Source of the DNA: DALYLB01 sp046154695 | GTDB taxonomy: Bacteria > Acidobacteriota > Blastocatellia > RBC074 | Length of the DNA stretch: 23,342 bases | NCBI GenBank assembly: GCA_046154695.1 | Contig: JBJXFI010000038.1 | Coordinates: 1-23,342 of the forward strand | Direction of reading: 5' to 3' | Shown here: one piece after another, positions 1-6,470 of the stretch | Position numbering within the stretch: the stretch's first letter is position 1 | How the letters are laid out: the number at the start of each line of letters is the position of its first letter | Notes under the pieces: generated by a model | Seen by the model: only the letters and a program-made list of their open reading frames with translations | Told to the model about the DNA's origin: nothing | Database searches by the model: none | Position numbers and translations under genes: made by a program

Positions 1-7
1 CGCTGTC

Positions 8-102
8 GCCCGTTTCACGGGCTTGAAAACCGTTTTTACCGACCCTGGGGTTCCGGCTTCGCCTTCACCCCAGGCTATATGCTGCCACCCGCTTCGCGGG
101 TT
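8..102. repeat. Cluster of three short hairpins, intergenic
   Basis: Three small palindromes lie in a row. The first has 5-bp arms (8-12 with 18-22). The second has 8-bp arms (44-51, cctggggt, with 67-74, accccagg) and a 15-nt loop. The third has 6-bp arms (87-92 with 96-101) and a 3-nt loop. The stretch does not look coding. It lies downstream of the minus-strand AAA+ gene, so it could help end that transcript, but there is no T-run. It resembles the dispersed GC-rich hairpin repeats found between genes in Acidobacteriota and similar genomes. Family membership is inference. Confidence 0.5.
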
Positions 103-138
103 GAGGCAAAAGAATTTCAAAACACCCCTCTGAGAGAA

Positions 139-1140
139 TCAAAGGAGCGGGCGGGACTGATTGGCGTATCGCTTGAGTTTCATATTGAGCGTCTGGACGC
201 GCAATCCGAGCAGTTTGGAGGCGTTGGTCTGGCTGCCGCCGCACTGCCGCAGGGCGGTGGCGATCAACTCCCGTTCGAAATCGTCGACGATCCGCGGCAG
301 ATCGACGCCGTCGGGCGGAATCGATCTCAGCCGGGCGAATCGAACGCGGGCGGGAAGCGCGTCGGCCTCGATCCGGGGCGGCGGCATGGATTGAATGACG
401 CTCTCGAGGACGGATTCCAGTTCATCCAGATTTCCCTCCCATGAGTATTCGCCGAGAATATGAAGGGCTTCCGGGGTGATGTCGTGGGGGCCGCGGTTCA
501 ACCGCTGTGTGATTCGCGCCAGCAATTGGCCGGCGATATAGGGGATATCCTCGCTCCGTTCCCGCAGGGGCTTGATGGTGAAACTGTAGGGGCGCAGCAT
601 CTCCACAAGGCCATAGGCGATGCGATTCTCGGCCGTGCGATCCGCGGGATTCCACTCGGAGGCGAAGATCAGCCGCTGCCGCAGCGGCTGCGCCCCTCGT
701 TCGCGCCATCGCTGCTCTTCCAGATAGACCGCGAATCGCTGCTGCAGAAGCTGGGGAAGATGGGTCAATTCGTTGATGAAGAGGGCGCCGTCACGAACGG
801 TTTCGATCATGCCATTCGAGCCGAATAACAGGTTGTGCAGCGCCTCGCCGCTCAATCCGTGCGCGTTGACCGCGAAAAAAGGTTGCCCCCACTGCGCGCT
901 CGCCTGATGAAGAACGCGGGCGATCTGTTCCTGCCGCAGCCCGCGCTCGCCGATGAGCAGGACCGGATGAATCTGCATCGCCTGCACGCCGATGAACGCC
1001 TTCAGATCCGCCACGTTTCCACTGACACCGGCGAAACATTCGTATTTCTCATCCGAGACGGCCTTCGGGCCATGGACCAGCGTCAGCGCGGGGCGCGGCT
1101 TCGGCGCCGCGGCTTCGGAATTGACGGGCTCAGTGTGCAT
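139..1140 (-). CDS. Degenerate NtrC/PspF-like AAA+ protein with Fis-type HTH
   Basis: This 333-residue protein is built like a sigma-54 activator: an AAA+ core at about residues 38-265 and a Fis-type helix-turn-helix at about 288-325 (QTNASKLLGL, then NMKLKRY). Several activator hallmarks are lost. The Walker A region reads GERGLRQE (64-71) where the family has GExGTGKE, so the ATP-binding lysine is absent. Walker B reads GALFINEL, with Asn for the first Asp. The GAFTGA loop that contacts sigma-54 is missing: LLFGSN runs almost directly into the segment before Walker B. The GNVREL motif is GNLDEL. PLRERSEDIP is kept. There is no receiver domain. It is divergent from the kinase gene and shares its upstream region. 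It probably binds DNA, perhaps as a repressor or an activator working without sigma-54 remodelling. The ATG at 1140 has AAGG-type pairing upstream. Confidence 0.8.
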   Translation of the reverse strand: MHTEPVNSEAAAPKPRPALTLVHGPKAVSDEKYECFAGVSGNVADLKAFIGVQAMQIHPVLLIGERGLRQEQIARVLHQASAQWGQPFFAVNAHGLSGEALHNLLFGSNGMIETVRDGALFINELTHLPQLLQQRFAVYLEEQRWRERGAQPLRQRLIFASEWNPADRTAENRIAYGLVEMLRPYSFTIKPLRERSEDIPYIAGQLLARITQRLNRGPHDITPEALHILGEYSWEGNLDELESVLESVIQSMPPPRIEADALPARVRFARLRSIPPDGVDLPRIVDDFERELIATALRQCGGSQTNASKLLGLRVQTLNMKLKRYANQSRPLL

Positions 1141-1295
1141 CTTGCCTTTCTCCTTCCGGCGGGCTCTCTCCCCGCCGTCACCGGAACATCGACCGGCCCG
1201 AAAGCGCCGGCTTACGGGCGTTTCGCTTCCTTACAATGAATCCGCTTCTGTCCGTCGAGTATCGTCGAAGCGGCTGTATATGTCTTCAAGATGCG

Positions 1296-1330
1296 GTAAA
1301 AACGGGTAAAAGATGTAAACCAGTTGTAAA
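1296..1330 (+). promoter_or_regulatory. Four phased GTAAA direct repeats (CpxR/OmpR-type site)
   Basis: GTAAA occurs at 1296-1300, 1306-1310, 1315-1319 and 1326-1330, with gaps of 5, 4 and 6 bases, so successive copies start 10, 9 and 11 bp apart. Direct half-sites one helical turn apart are how OmpR/PhoB-family regulators bind, and GTAAA-N5-GTAAA is the known CpxR motif of enterobacteria. The array lies about 40 bp upstream of a TATACT box and 76 bp before the kinase start. It is also about 155 bp upstream of the divergent AAA+ gene. Binding by the response regulator encoded at 3187-3870 is inference. Confidence 0.55.
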
Positions 1331-1370
1331 ATCCCGGCCCTCTGTCGAACCCGATCCCGCCGGGACGAAG

Positions 1371-1376
1371 TATACT
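1371..1376 (+). promoter_or_regulatory. Candidate -10 box for the kinase-regulator operon
   Basis: TATACT matches the sigma-70 -10 consensus at five of six bases, 30 bp before the kinase ATG at 1406. I see no good -35 hexamer 16-18 bp upstream, as expected for a promoter that depends on an activator. If transcription starts near 1383, the GTAAA array would span roughly -87 to -53. Confidence 0.4.
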
Positions 1377-1405
1377 TGCGAAGAGGAGAGGACGAGGACG
1401 AGGAT

Positions 1406-3160
1406 ATGGACAGAGTGAAAGAGTTGGCACGCAGGCACGCATTGTGGATCGGGATTATCGCGATTGCGATCCCGCTGGCGATGCATCTGTGGCTGCAATA
1501 TCAGTCATTGCGAAAGCTCCAATCCACCCTTCCGATCACGCGGCGGGCCTATATGCGCCAGTATCTCTCCGGCGTGCTGAACCAGACCATGATCGCATTC
1601 GAAACGCGCGTGGATGCCGTTCTGAATGTGCCGGACGAGGCGTTCCGCTACCGGTTTCCCGAGAAGGGGCACATTTACGAAGATCAGTTCGATATCCGGA
1701 AGGTCTTCGATTGGCCGGCGATCGAGGCCCACTTTCGGCAGAATCAGTTTTGGGGCGCGAGGCTCTTTTTCGTGAGCGCGGTCAGCGGCCCCAGGGAGCC
1801 CACCTTCGCGGTCGTCCGCTTTTATGACCCGGTCTCATGCTCGTTTTCGTATTATCCCACGGAGCAGGAGCGCGGCGCGGCGCATGCGGCCTCCGCAACG
1901 TGGACCGCCTTCACGATGGTCCATTCCCATCCGAACACGCTGCAACTGACGGTGGACGAGCGCGATCCGAACAATCGCGCGATCGTCAAACCCATCGTGG
2001 ATGAAAACTCGCGCGTGGTCGGAGTCGCGGGGATGTTCGTTCACGAAAAGTATTTTCTGGAGGAGACGCTGGCGGCGGAGATCAGCCGGACGCTCCCCCA
2101 GAAGTTTCCGGAAGAGTTTCGAGACGCCGTCGTCACGGTCTTCGACCGGGATCGTCGCGTCGTTTTCGCCAACCAGCCGTTCGAGGGAGCCCCCTTCGAT
2201 GTACACTGGGCGATTCCGTTCATCTTCAAGGATCGCTACATCGGCATGAAGATGCGAACGATGACGGAGGATCAGTACAGCCGGCGTTATTTCATCGACA
2301 ACCTGACCTTCTCGATCCTTACGGCGCTGGTGCTGCTGGGCGGGATCGTCTTGACGCTGCGCGCGGCGTCGCGGGCGATGAAGCTTTCGCAGATGAAAGC
2401 GGAGTTCGTCTCCAACGTCTCGCACGAGTTGCGAACGCCGCTGGCCTCGATCCGGGTCTTCGGCGAGTTCCTCAAACTCGGCCGCGTCCGGGATCAGGAG
2501 AAGATTCACGAGTACGGGGAATATATCGAAACGGAGAGCCGGCGGCTGACGCAGTTGATCAATAACATCCTCGATTTCTCGAAGATCGAATCCGGCCAGA
2601 AGACCTATAAATTCGAGCGGGCGCGAATCGAGCAGGTGGTGCGGGACACGCTTCGAACCTTCGAAGTCACCTTCGAGCAGCATGGGTTCACGATCCGGCT
2701 GGAGGCGGCCGAGCAGCCCCTTCCCGATATCGTCATCGACACGGAGGCGATCGGCCAGGCCGTCCTCAACCTGCTCGACAACGCCGTGAAGTATTCCGGC
2801 GAGTCGAAGGAGATCGTCGTCAAACTGGGGATGGAGGGGCCGTTCGCTGCGATTGCCGTCACCGATCGCGGCGTCGGGATCGCGCGCGAGGAGATCGGCA
2901 AGGTCTTCGACAAGTTCTATCGCGTCGGAAACAATCTGGTGCACGACGTGAAGGGGAGCGGGCTGGGGCTGGCCATCGTCAAGCACATCATCGAGGCGCA
3001 TCGGGGGAAGGTGATGGTCGAGAGCGAGCCCGGCCGGGGAAGCACGTTCATCATTCATCTGCCGATCGACGAGCCCACGCAATCGGCGGCGACATCGGGC
3101 CGGAGTGCGCCGACGCGACTGCGGGGCGACGCTTTCCGGGGATTCGATGGGGCCGGATAA
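1406..3160 (+). CDS. Membrane-bound sensor histidine kinase
   Basis: This 584-residue sensor kinase sits in the inner membrane. The first membrane segment is at about residues 11-32. A large extracytoplasmic sensor domain of about 265 residues follows, and the second membrane segment is at about 299-320. The HisKA dimerisation domain carries the phospho-acceptor His340 in SHELRTPL. The HATPase domain has the N box (NLLDNAVKY, 455-463), G1 (DRGVGI, 487-492) and G2 (GSGLGL, 517-522), so all catalytic motifs are intact. No HAMP domain is obvious. I chose the ATG at 1406 rather than an in-frame codon 30 bp upstream because a GAGGA run sits just before it and the upstream peptide is a low-complexity Glu/Asp stretch. 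The gene ends 26 bp before the cognate regulator. The sensor ligand is unknown; the domain could be Cache-like. Confidence 0.93.
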   Translation: MDRVKELARRHALWIGIIAIAIPLAMHLWLQYQSLRKLQSTLPITRRAYMRQYLSGVLNQTMIAFETRVDAVLNVPDEAFRYRFPEKGHIYEDQFDIRKVFDWPAIEAHFRQNQFWGARLFFVSAVSGPREPTFAVVRFYDPVSCSFSYYPTEQERGAAHAASATWTAFTMVHSHPNTLQLTVDERDPNNRAIVKPIVDENSRVVGVAGMFVHEKYFLEETLAAEISRTLPQKFPEEFRDAVVTVFDRDRRVVFANQPFEGAPFDVHWAIPFIFKDRYIGMKMRTMTEDQYSRRYFIDNLTFSILTALVLLGGIVLTLRAASRAMKLSQMKAEFVSNVSHELRTPLASIRVFGEFLKLGRVRDQEKIHEYGEYIETESRRLTQLINNILDFSKIESGQKTYKFERARIEQVVRDTLRTFEVTFEQHGFTIRLEAAEQPLPDIVIDTEAIGQAVLNLLDNAVKYSGESKEIVVKLGMEGPFAAIAVTDRGVGIAREEIGKVFDKFYRVGNNLVHDVKGSGLGLAIVKHIIEAHRGKVMVESEPGRGSTFIIHLPIDEPTQSAATSGRSAPTRLRGDAFRGFDGAG

Positions 3161-3186
3161 GATTGGTGAAATTCCGAGGAGTCGCA

Positions 3187-3870
3187 ATGAGCGGAAAAGT
3201 ATTGATTGTCGAGGATGATCAGGCGATGGCGGTGGCGCTGCGCGATGGATTCGAGTATGAAGGCTACTCGGTGCAGGTCGCCCGCGACGGCGTGGTCGGC
3301 CTGAAGATCGCTTCGGAAAAGGAGCTGGACCTGATCATTCTGGACGTGATGCTGCCCCGGATGAGCGGGTTCGATCTCTGCAAACAACTGCGGAGCGAGG
3401 GGCGGGACACGCCGATCATCATGCTCACGGCGCGCGGCCAGGAGATCGACAAGATCGTCGGCCTGAAGATCGGCGCGGACGATTATGTCACCAAGCCGTT
3501 CAGCTTCATGGAATTGATCGCGCGCGTCGAGGCGCTGATGCGCCGGACGCACCGCCAGGCGGAGCCTCTCGATGAGTTCCGGTTCGGCGAGGTCGTCGTC
3601 AATTTCAAGAAATTCGAGATCACGCGGGAGGGCAATCCGCTGGAGGTTTCCGCGAGGGAATTCAACATCCTGAAGTATTTCATCGAGCATCGGGGAGAGG
3701 TCATCACCCGCGATCAGCTGCTCGATTCCGTGTGGGGATACGGCAGCTTCCCGCTCACGCGGACCGTGGATATGCACATCGCGAAGCTTCGCCAGAAGAT
3801 CGAGGAGACGCCGCACGACCCGCGCCATATCGTCACTGTGCACCGGGTCGGGTACAAGTTCATCGCTTGA
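3187..3870 (+). CDS. OmpR/PhoB-family response regulator
   Basis: This 227-residue cytoplasmic regulator has a receiver domain at about residues 1-118: the acidic pair in VEDD, the phospho-acceptor Asp53 in LILDVMLP, Thr81 and Lys103 (KPFS). A winged-helix DNA-binding domain follows at about 128-226, ending in TVHRVGYKF. All activation residues are present. The ATG at 3187 is preferred because GAGGAG precedes it at short range; an in-frame TTG at 3163 would add eight residues. It lies 26 bp after the kinase gene and is surely co-transcribed with it. Its DNA-binding class matches the direct-repeat GTAAA array upstream of the operon. It ends 8 bp before the convergent DUF4159 gene, with no strong terminator between them. 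Confidence 0.95.
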   Translation: MSGKVLIVEDDQAMAVALRDGFEYEGYSVQVARDGVVGLKIASEKELDLIILDVMLPRMSGFDLCKQLRSEGRDTPIIMLTARGQEIDKIVGLKIGADDYVTKPFSFMELIARVEALMRRTHRQAEPLDEFRFGEVVVNFKKFEITREGNPLEVSAREFNILKYFIEHRGEVITRDQLLDSVWGYGSFPLTRTVDMHIAKLRQKIEETPHDPRHIVTVHRVGYKFIA

Positions 3871-3878
3871 CGCGACGC

Positions 3879-4682
3879 TCAGTGCGTCATCGAGTAAACG
3901 ATCAGGTTCATTCCGAGCTTATAGGCGGCCAGGCCGTATTTCAGCGGATACCGGGGCTCATCGATCCACTCCCAGGCGTCGCCGTTGTCGGAGTTGCGCG
4001 CGATGAAGACCATGATGCGGTCGTTGTCGTCGGTGATGGCGTCGAAATGGGGGACGATGCCGCCCTTCTCATCCGTGCGGCCGCCATAGAGGGCGTTGCC
4101 GACATTGGGCACCTGAATGACCTCATCGATATCAAAATAGCAGTGGAAGATCGAGTGATCGAGCGAGAGCTCCCGAATGGGCCGATCGGGAAAGACCTTG
4201 GCCATCTGCTCGCGCACGTTCTGCCATTCATATTCGCCCCAGAAATCGTCCAGCATGAGAAATCCGCCCCGCAGCAGATATTCGCGAAGCTGCGCCGCGT
4301 CATCGTCTGAAAGCTCCATCCGGCCGGGCTCGACGGCATAGATGAAGGGATTGCGGAAGAGCTCTTTGTCCTCAAAGCTGACGGTGACGGGATCGGTCGA
4401 GATGCCGAGACTGCTGCGGACCCAGTTTCTGAGTCCGATCAGGAATTGTTCGTCGGCTTTCGGATAATCGGTCGCCCAGCCCCCTCCCCGCCCGAATCCG
4501 CCGTACCGCAGCCGGGCGAAGGTGAATTCGCGCTTTTTCGATTCGCCGGAGGCGCGCCGGGGCTCGATGAAATCGGCGCGGCGCTCCCCGAACTCCCCGC
4601 GCGGCCTGCGCTGGCTCTGGACGGACGGCGACAGCGAGAGCAGATACGCGCCAAGCAGCAGAATGATAACGGCCCTTTTCAC
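3879..4682 (-). CDS. Secreted DUF4159 domain protein
   Basis: This 267-residue protein of the DUF4159 family has unknown biochemical function. It starts with a clear signal peptide (hydrophobic stretch IILLLGAYLL, likely cleavage near residue 23). A basic, Arg-rich linker follows, and the DUF4159 core covers about residues 47-265 (FTFARLRYGG, then WATDYPKAD; late segment YGLAAYKLGMNLIVYS). I chose the GTG at 4682, which is preceded by GAGGGG at 4688-4693 with a 5-nt gap. An upstream ATG at 4730 would run into the palindromic repeat at 4703-4726 and lose the signal peptide. The DUF4159 fold is often compared with glutamine-amidotransferase-like domains; no catalytic residues are claimed here. 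It is convergent with the response regulator and probably transcribed alone. Confidence 0.85.
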   Translation of the reverse strand: MKRAVIILLLGAYLLSLSPSVQSQRRPRGEFGERRADFIEPRRASGESKKREFTFARLRYGGFGRGGGWATDYPKADEQFLIGLRNWVRSSLGISTDPVTVSFEDKELFRNPFIYAVEPGRMELSDDDAAQLREYLLRGGFLMLDDFWGEYEWQNVREQMAKVFPDRPIRELSLDHSIFHCYFDIDEVIQVPNVGNALYGGRTDEKGGIVPHFDAITDDNDRIMVFIARNSDNGDAWEWIDEPRYPLKYGLAAYKLGMNLIVYSMTH

Positions 4683-4702
4683 AAATTCCCCTCGGAAAAA
4701 GT

Positions 4703-4726
4703 GGCACAAGCTGGACAGCTTGTGCC
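4703..4726. repeat. 24-bp palindromic repeat, copy 1
   Basis: A perfect palindrome with 10-bp arms (ggcacaagct, 4703-4712; agcttgtgcc, 4717-4726) and the loop ggac. An identical copy lies at 4821-4844. It falls upstream of the DUF4159 start, within its leader. It belongs to the dispersed hairpin repeats of this genome; function unknown. Confidence 0.75.
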
Positions 4727-4776
4727 GCATCCATCAGACACTCTCAGAAAAAGACCCGCCCTCGAACGGGATCCCT

Positions 4777-4796
4777 TCCGGCGCGTGAGCGCCGGA
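4777..4796. repeat. GC-rich hairpin between the two 24-bp palindromes
   Basis: 8-bp arms (tccggcgc, 4777-4784; gcgccgga, 4789-4796) with a gtga loop. There is no T-run on either side, so an intrinsic terminator is unlikely. Together with the flanking palindromes it fills the 214-bp gap between the DUF4159 gene and the end of the SpoIID operon; I see nothing else in that gap. Confidence 0.5.
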
Positions 4797-4820
4797 CTCT
4801 TCACACGCCCCCTCACACTC

Positions 4821-4844
4821 GGCACAAGCTGGACAGCTTGTGCC
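4821..4844. repeat. 24-bp palindromic repeat, copy 2
   Basis: Identical in all 24 bases to the copy at 4703-4726: arms 4821-4830 and 4835-4844 with the loop ggac. It starts 118 bp after the first copy and lies 52 bp beyond the stop codon of the last gene of the minus-strand operon, so it may shape that operon's 3' end. Confidence 0.75.
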
Positions 4845-4896
4845 ACCACGCTTTTCATTGTAGGAACGACTCCTCCATAACGGGACCGGCGCGGGC

Positions 4897-5127
4897 TCAA
4901 CCGATGTCGAGAAGGTCCTCGGTCTCGGCGGAGGTCAGTGTCTGCTCGGGTCCATCGATGCCAAGAAAGCGAAAGAATGCCTTGTCGGTCAGGGCTGCGG
5001 CAACGCCCTCTCCGATCGAGCGGCCATCCGAATGCGACCAGATGCGCAGATCATCTCGCGAAAATCCCATATCCGCCAGCATGCGGCGGCGTTCATTCAA
5101 CCCGTAATGGTAATATTCGTTGCTCAT
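4897..5127 (-). CDS. Small protein of unknown function (76 aa), last gene of operon
   Basis: I do not recognise a family for this 76-residue acidic protein. It starts MSNEYYHYGLNERRRM, contains the phrase GFSRDDLRIWSHSDG, and ends in an acidic helix (SAETEDLLDIG). It has no signal peptide, membrane segment or cysteine. Its ATG at 5125-5127 overlaps the SpoIID stop codon in an ATGA arrangement, as at the other two junctions of this operon. That supports real, coupled translation. It is probably a cytoplasmic accessory protein to the three enzymes upstream. The function is not inferable from sequence alone. Confidence 0.7.
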   Translation of the reverse strand: MSNEYYHYGLNERRRMLADMGFSRDDLRIWSHSDGRSIGEGVAAALTDKAFFRFLGIDGPEQTLTSAETEDLLDIG

Positions 5128-6470
5128 GATCCGTTTGAATAGAGCGGGAGAATCTCCGCGCCGCGATAATAATGAAGGAGAATGCGGCGAAAGTCATTCC
5201 CTTTCTCGGCCATCAGCGCGGCGCCGATCTGGCAGAGCCCCACGCCATGCCCCCAGCCGGCGCCATGCAGCGTGAAGGAGGCGGGGATCCCGGCGCCGGC
5301 CGGCTCCACGACAAATGCCGAGCTGTAGAGGTGCGAGGCGGAGAGCGCGCGGCGAATCTCCAGTTCCTTGCCTATCAGCAGGGTCTCGCGATCTCCAACG
5401 ATGCGCAAGCGAACGATTCTGCCCGAGGAGCCGCGCGCGGCCGGTTCGAGCCGGCGGATCGGGCCGAAGTCGAGGCCGACCTTTCGCCGCAGCAGTTCCT
5501 GAAGCTCCTCCTGCCCGAGAGCCGCCCGCCAGCGATAGAAGTCCGTCGTCTCCTGATCGAAATCGGGCAGAATTCTGCCGAGCACGCGCTCGTCGCGCGT
5601 ATTGCACCAGGCCGGCGGAGTGCGTCGAATCCAGGCCGCGGCATTCGCTTCAACGGAAAGCGGGAGCGCACATTCCGGCGGAAGCGCCCCGCCATCATAA
5701 ATGGAGCGCAGGTACGGGAGGTCGATGTCTTCCCATGCCGCGTCGAAGCGCTCCGTCATGCCGCCGCAGGATTTCGAGAATCGCGCGTCGCACAACTCCC
5801 CGTCGTGCGCGAGAACCAGCCCGAACGTGTCCCGAATGGTTGAAAAGACAGCCAGGGAATCGGCCCTTGTGATTCCCTGATACCGCTGACAGTGATCGTC
5901 GGCGCAAACGTCGAAACCGGCGTGGCTGTCCTGATCGTACCAGCGGATCAGCTCCCTTCCTTCCCTGCCCGATCGAAGTTCGAAGGCGGGCTTGTTTCGC
6001 GGGCGCTTCCACGGGGGCATCTGCGCAAGCAGCCAGCTGCGGGAGATGATCGCATGGGCCTTGAGCAGGTCCGGATGCGAGTGCGCGCTCATCTCGGAAG
6101 CGATGACGCTCAGCAGATACGCCTCGACGCCCAGCTCATTGATGACCGCCAGCCCGTCCCCGGCATCTTTCTCGATGCGAAGAGCCCCCTGAAATTGCTG
6201 GTTCTGTCTTCGCTCCCAATGAAAATCGATTCCGATCACGATGTCGCGAATGACAAAGGCGCCGTCGGGATGGGCCGGACGGAGGGCGAGCTTTTCGATG
6301 CGTCGATCCCCCAGAACGATCGTCTCGCCCTCGATTGCCGCCTGGTATTCCCCCGCGTCGAAAGGATCGCCATCGGGAGTCAGAAATTCTCCCTGCAGAA
6401 TGAACTTCACGGTCCGGGCGCCGGTGATCAGACCGACCGAGACAACGGGTTGTTGGGCAATCTGAATCAT
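5124..6470 (-). CDS. SpoIID/LytB-domain protein, possible lytic transglycosylase
   Basis: This 448-residue protein carries the SpoIID/LytB signature. VEAYLLSVIASEMS holds the catalytic-type Glu126, followed by KAHAIISRSW. A Cys/His cluster (FDVCADDHCQRYQG, 187-199), SKSCGGMTE and the C-terminal GWGHGVGLCQIGA complete it. SpoIID enzymes cleave denuded peptidoglycan glycan strands as lytic transglycosylases. An N-terminal extension of about 100 residues precedes the core. I see no signal peptide or membrane segment at the N-terminus, which is unusual for an enzyme acting on the cell wall. Bacillus SpoIID belongs to sporulation, but there is no sign of sporulation here. Its start overlaps the DUF4922 stop by 4 bp and its stop overlaps the 76-aa gene start by 4 bp. 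Confidence 0.88.
   Translation of the reverse strand: MIQIAQQPVVSVGLITGARTVKFILQGEFLTPDGDPFDAGEYQAAIEGETIVLGDRRIEKLALRPAHPDGAFVIRDIVIGIDFHWERRQNQQFQGALRIEKDAGDGLAVINELGVEAYLLSVIASEMSAHSHPDLLKAHAIISRSWLLAQMPPWKRPRNKPAFELRSGREGRELIRWYDQDSHAGFDVCADDHCQRYQGITRADSLAVFSTIRDTFGLVLAHDGELCDARFSKSCGGMTERFDAAWEDIDLPYLRSIYDGGALPPECALPLSVEANAAAWIRRTPPAWCNTRDERVLGRILPDFDQETTDFYRWRAALGQEELQELLRRKVGLDFGPIRRLEPAARGSSGRIVRLRIVGDRETLLIGKELEIRRALSASHLYSSAFVVEPAGAGIPASFTLHGAGWGHGVGLCQIGAALMAEKGNDFRRILLHYYRGAEILPLYSNGS

Noticed and set aside
139..1140. Calling the AAA+/Fis protein a functional sigma-54 activator
   Set aside because: The GAFTGA loop and the Walker A lysine are absent.
1835..3187. Minus-strand open frame of 450 codons opposite the histidine kinase
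   Set aside because: It is a shadow caused by GC-rich codon use. The plus-strand frame shows all kinase motifs, while this one is rich in Arg, Asp and Leu with no domain.
3869..3888. Small stem gacgc/gcgtc at the junction of the response regulator and the DUF4159 gene, as a terminator
   Set aside because: Only 5 bp of stem, no T-run, and most of it lies in the stop codons and coding ends.
4703..4844. CRISPR-like array from the repeated 24-mers
   Set aside because: Only two copies with a 94-bp spacer that itself holds a hairpin, and no cas genes nearby.
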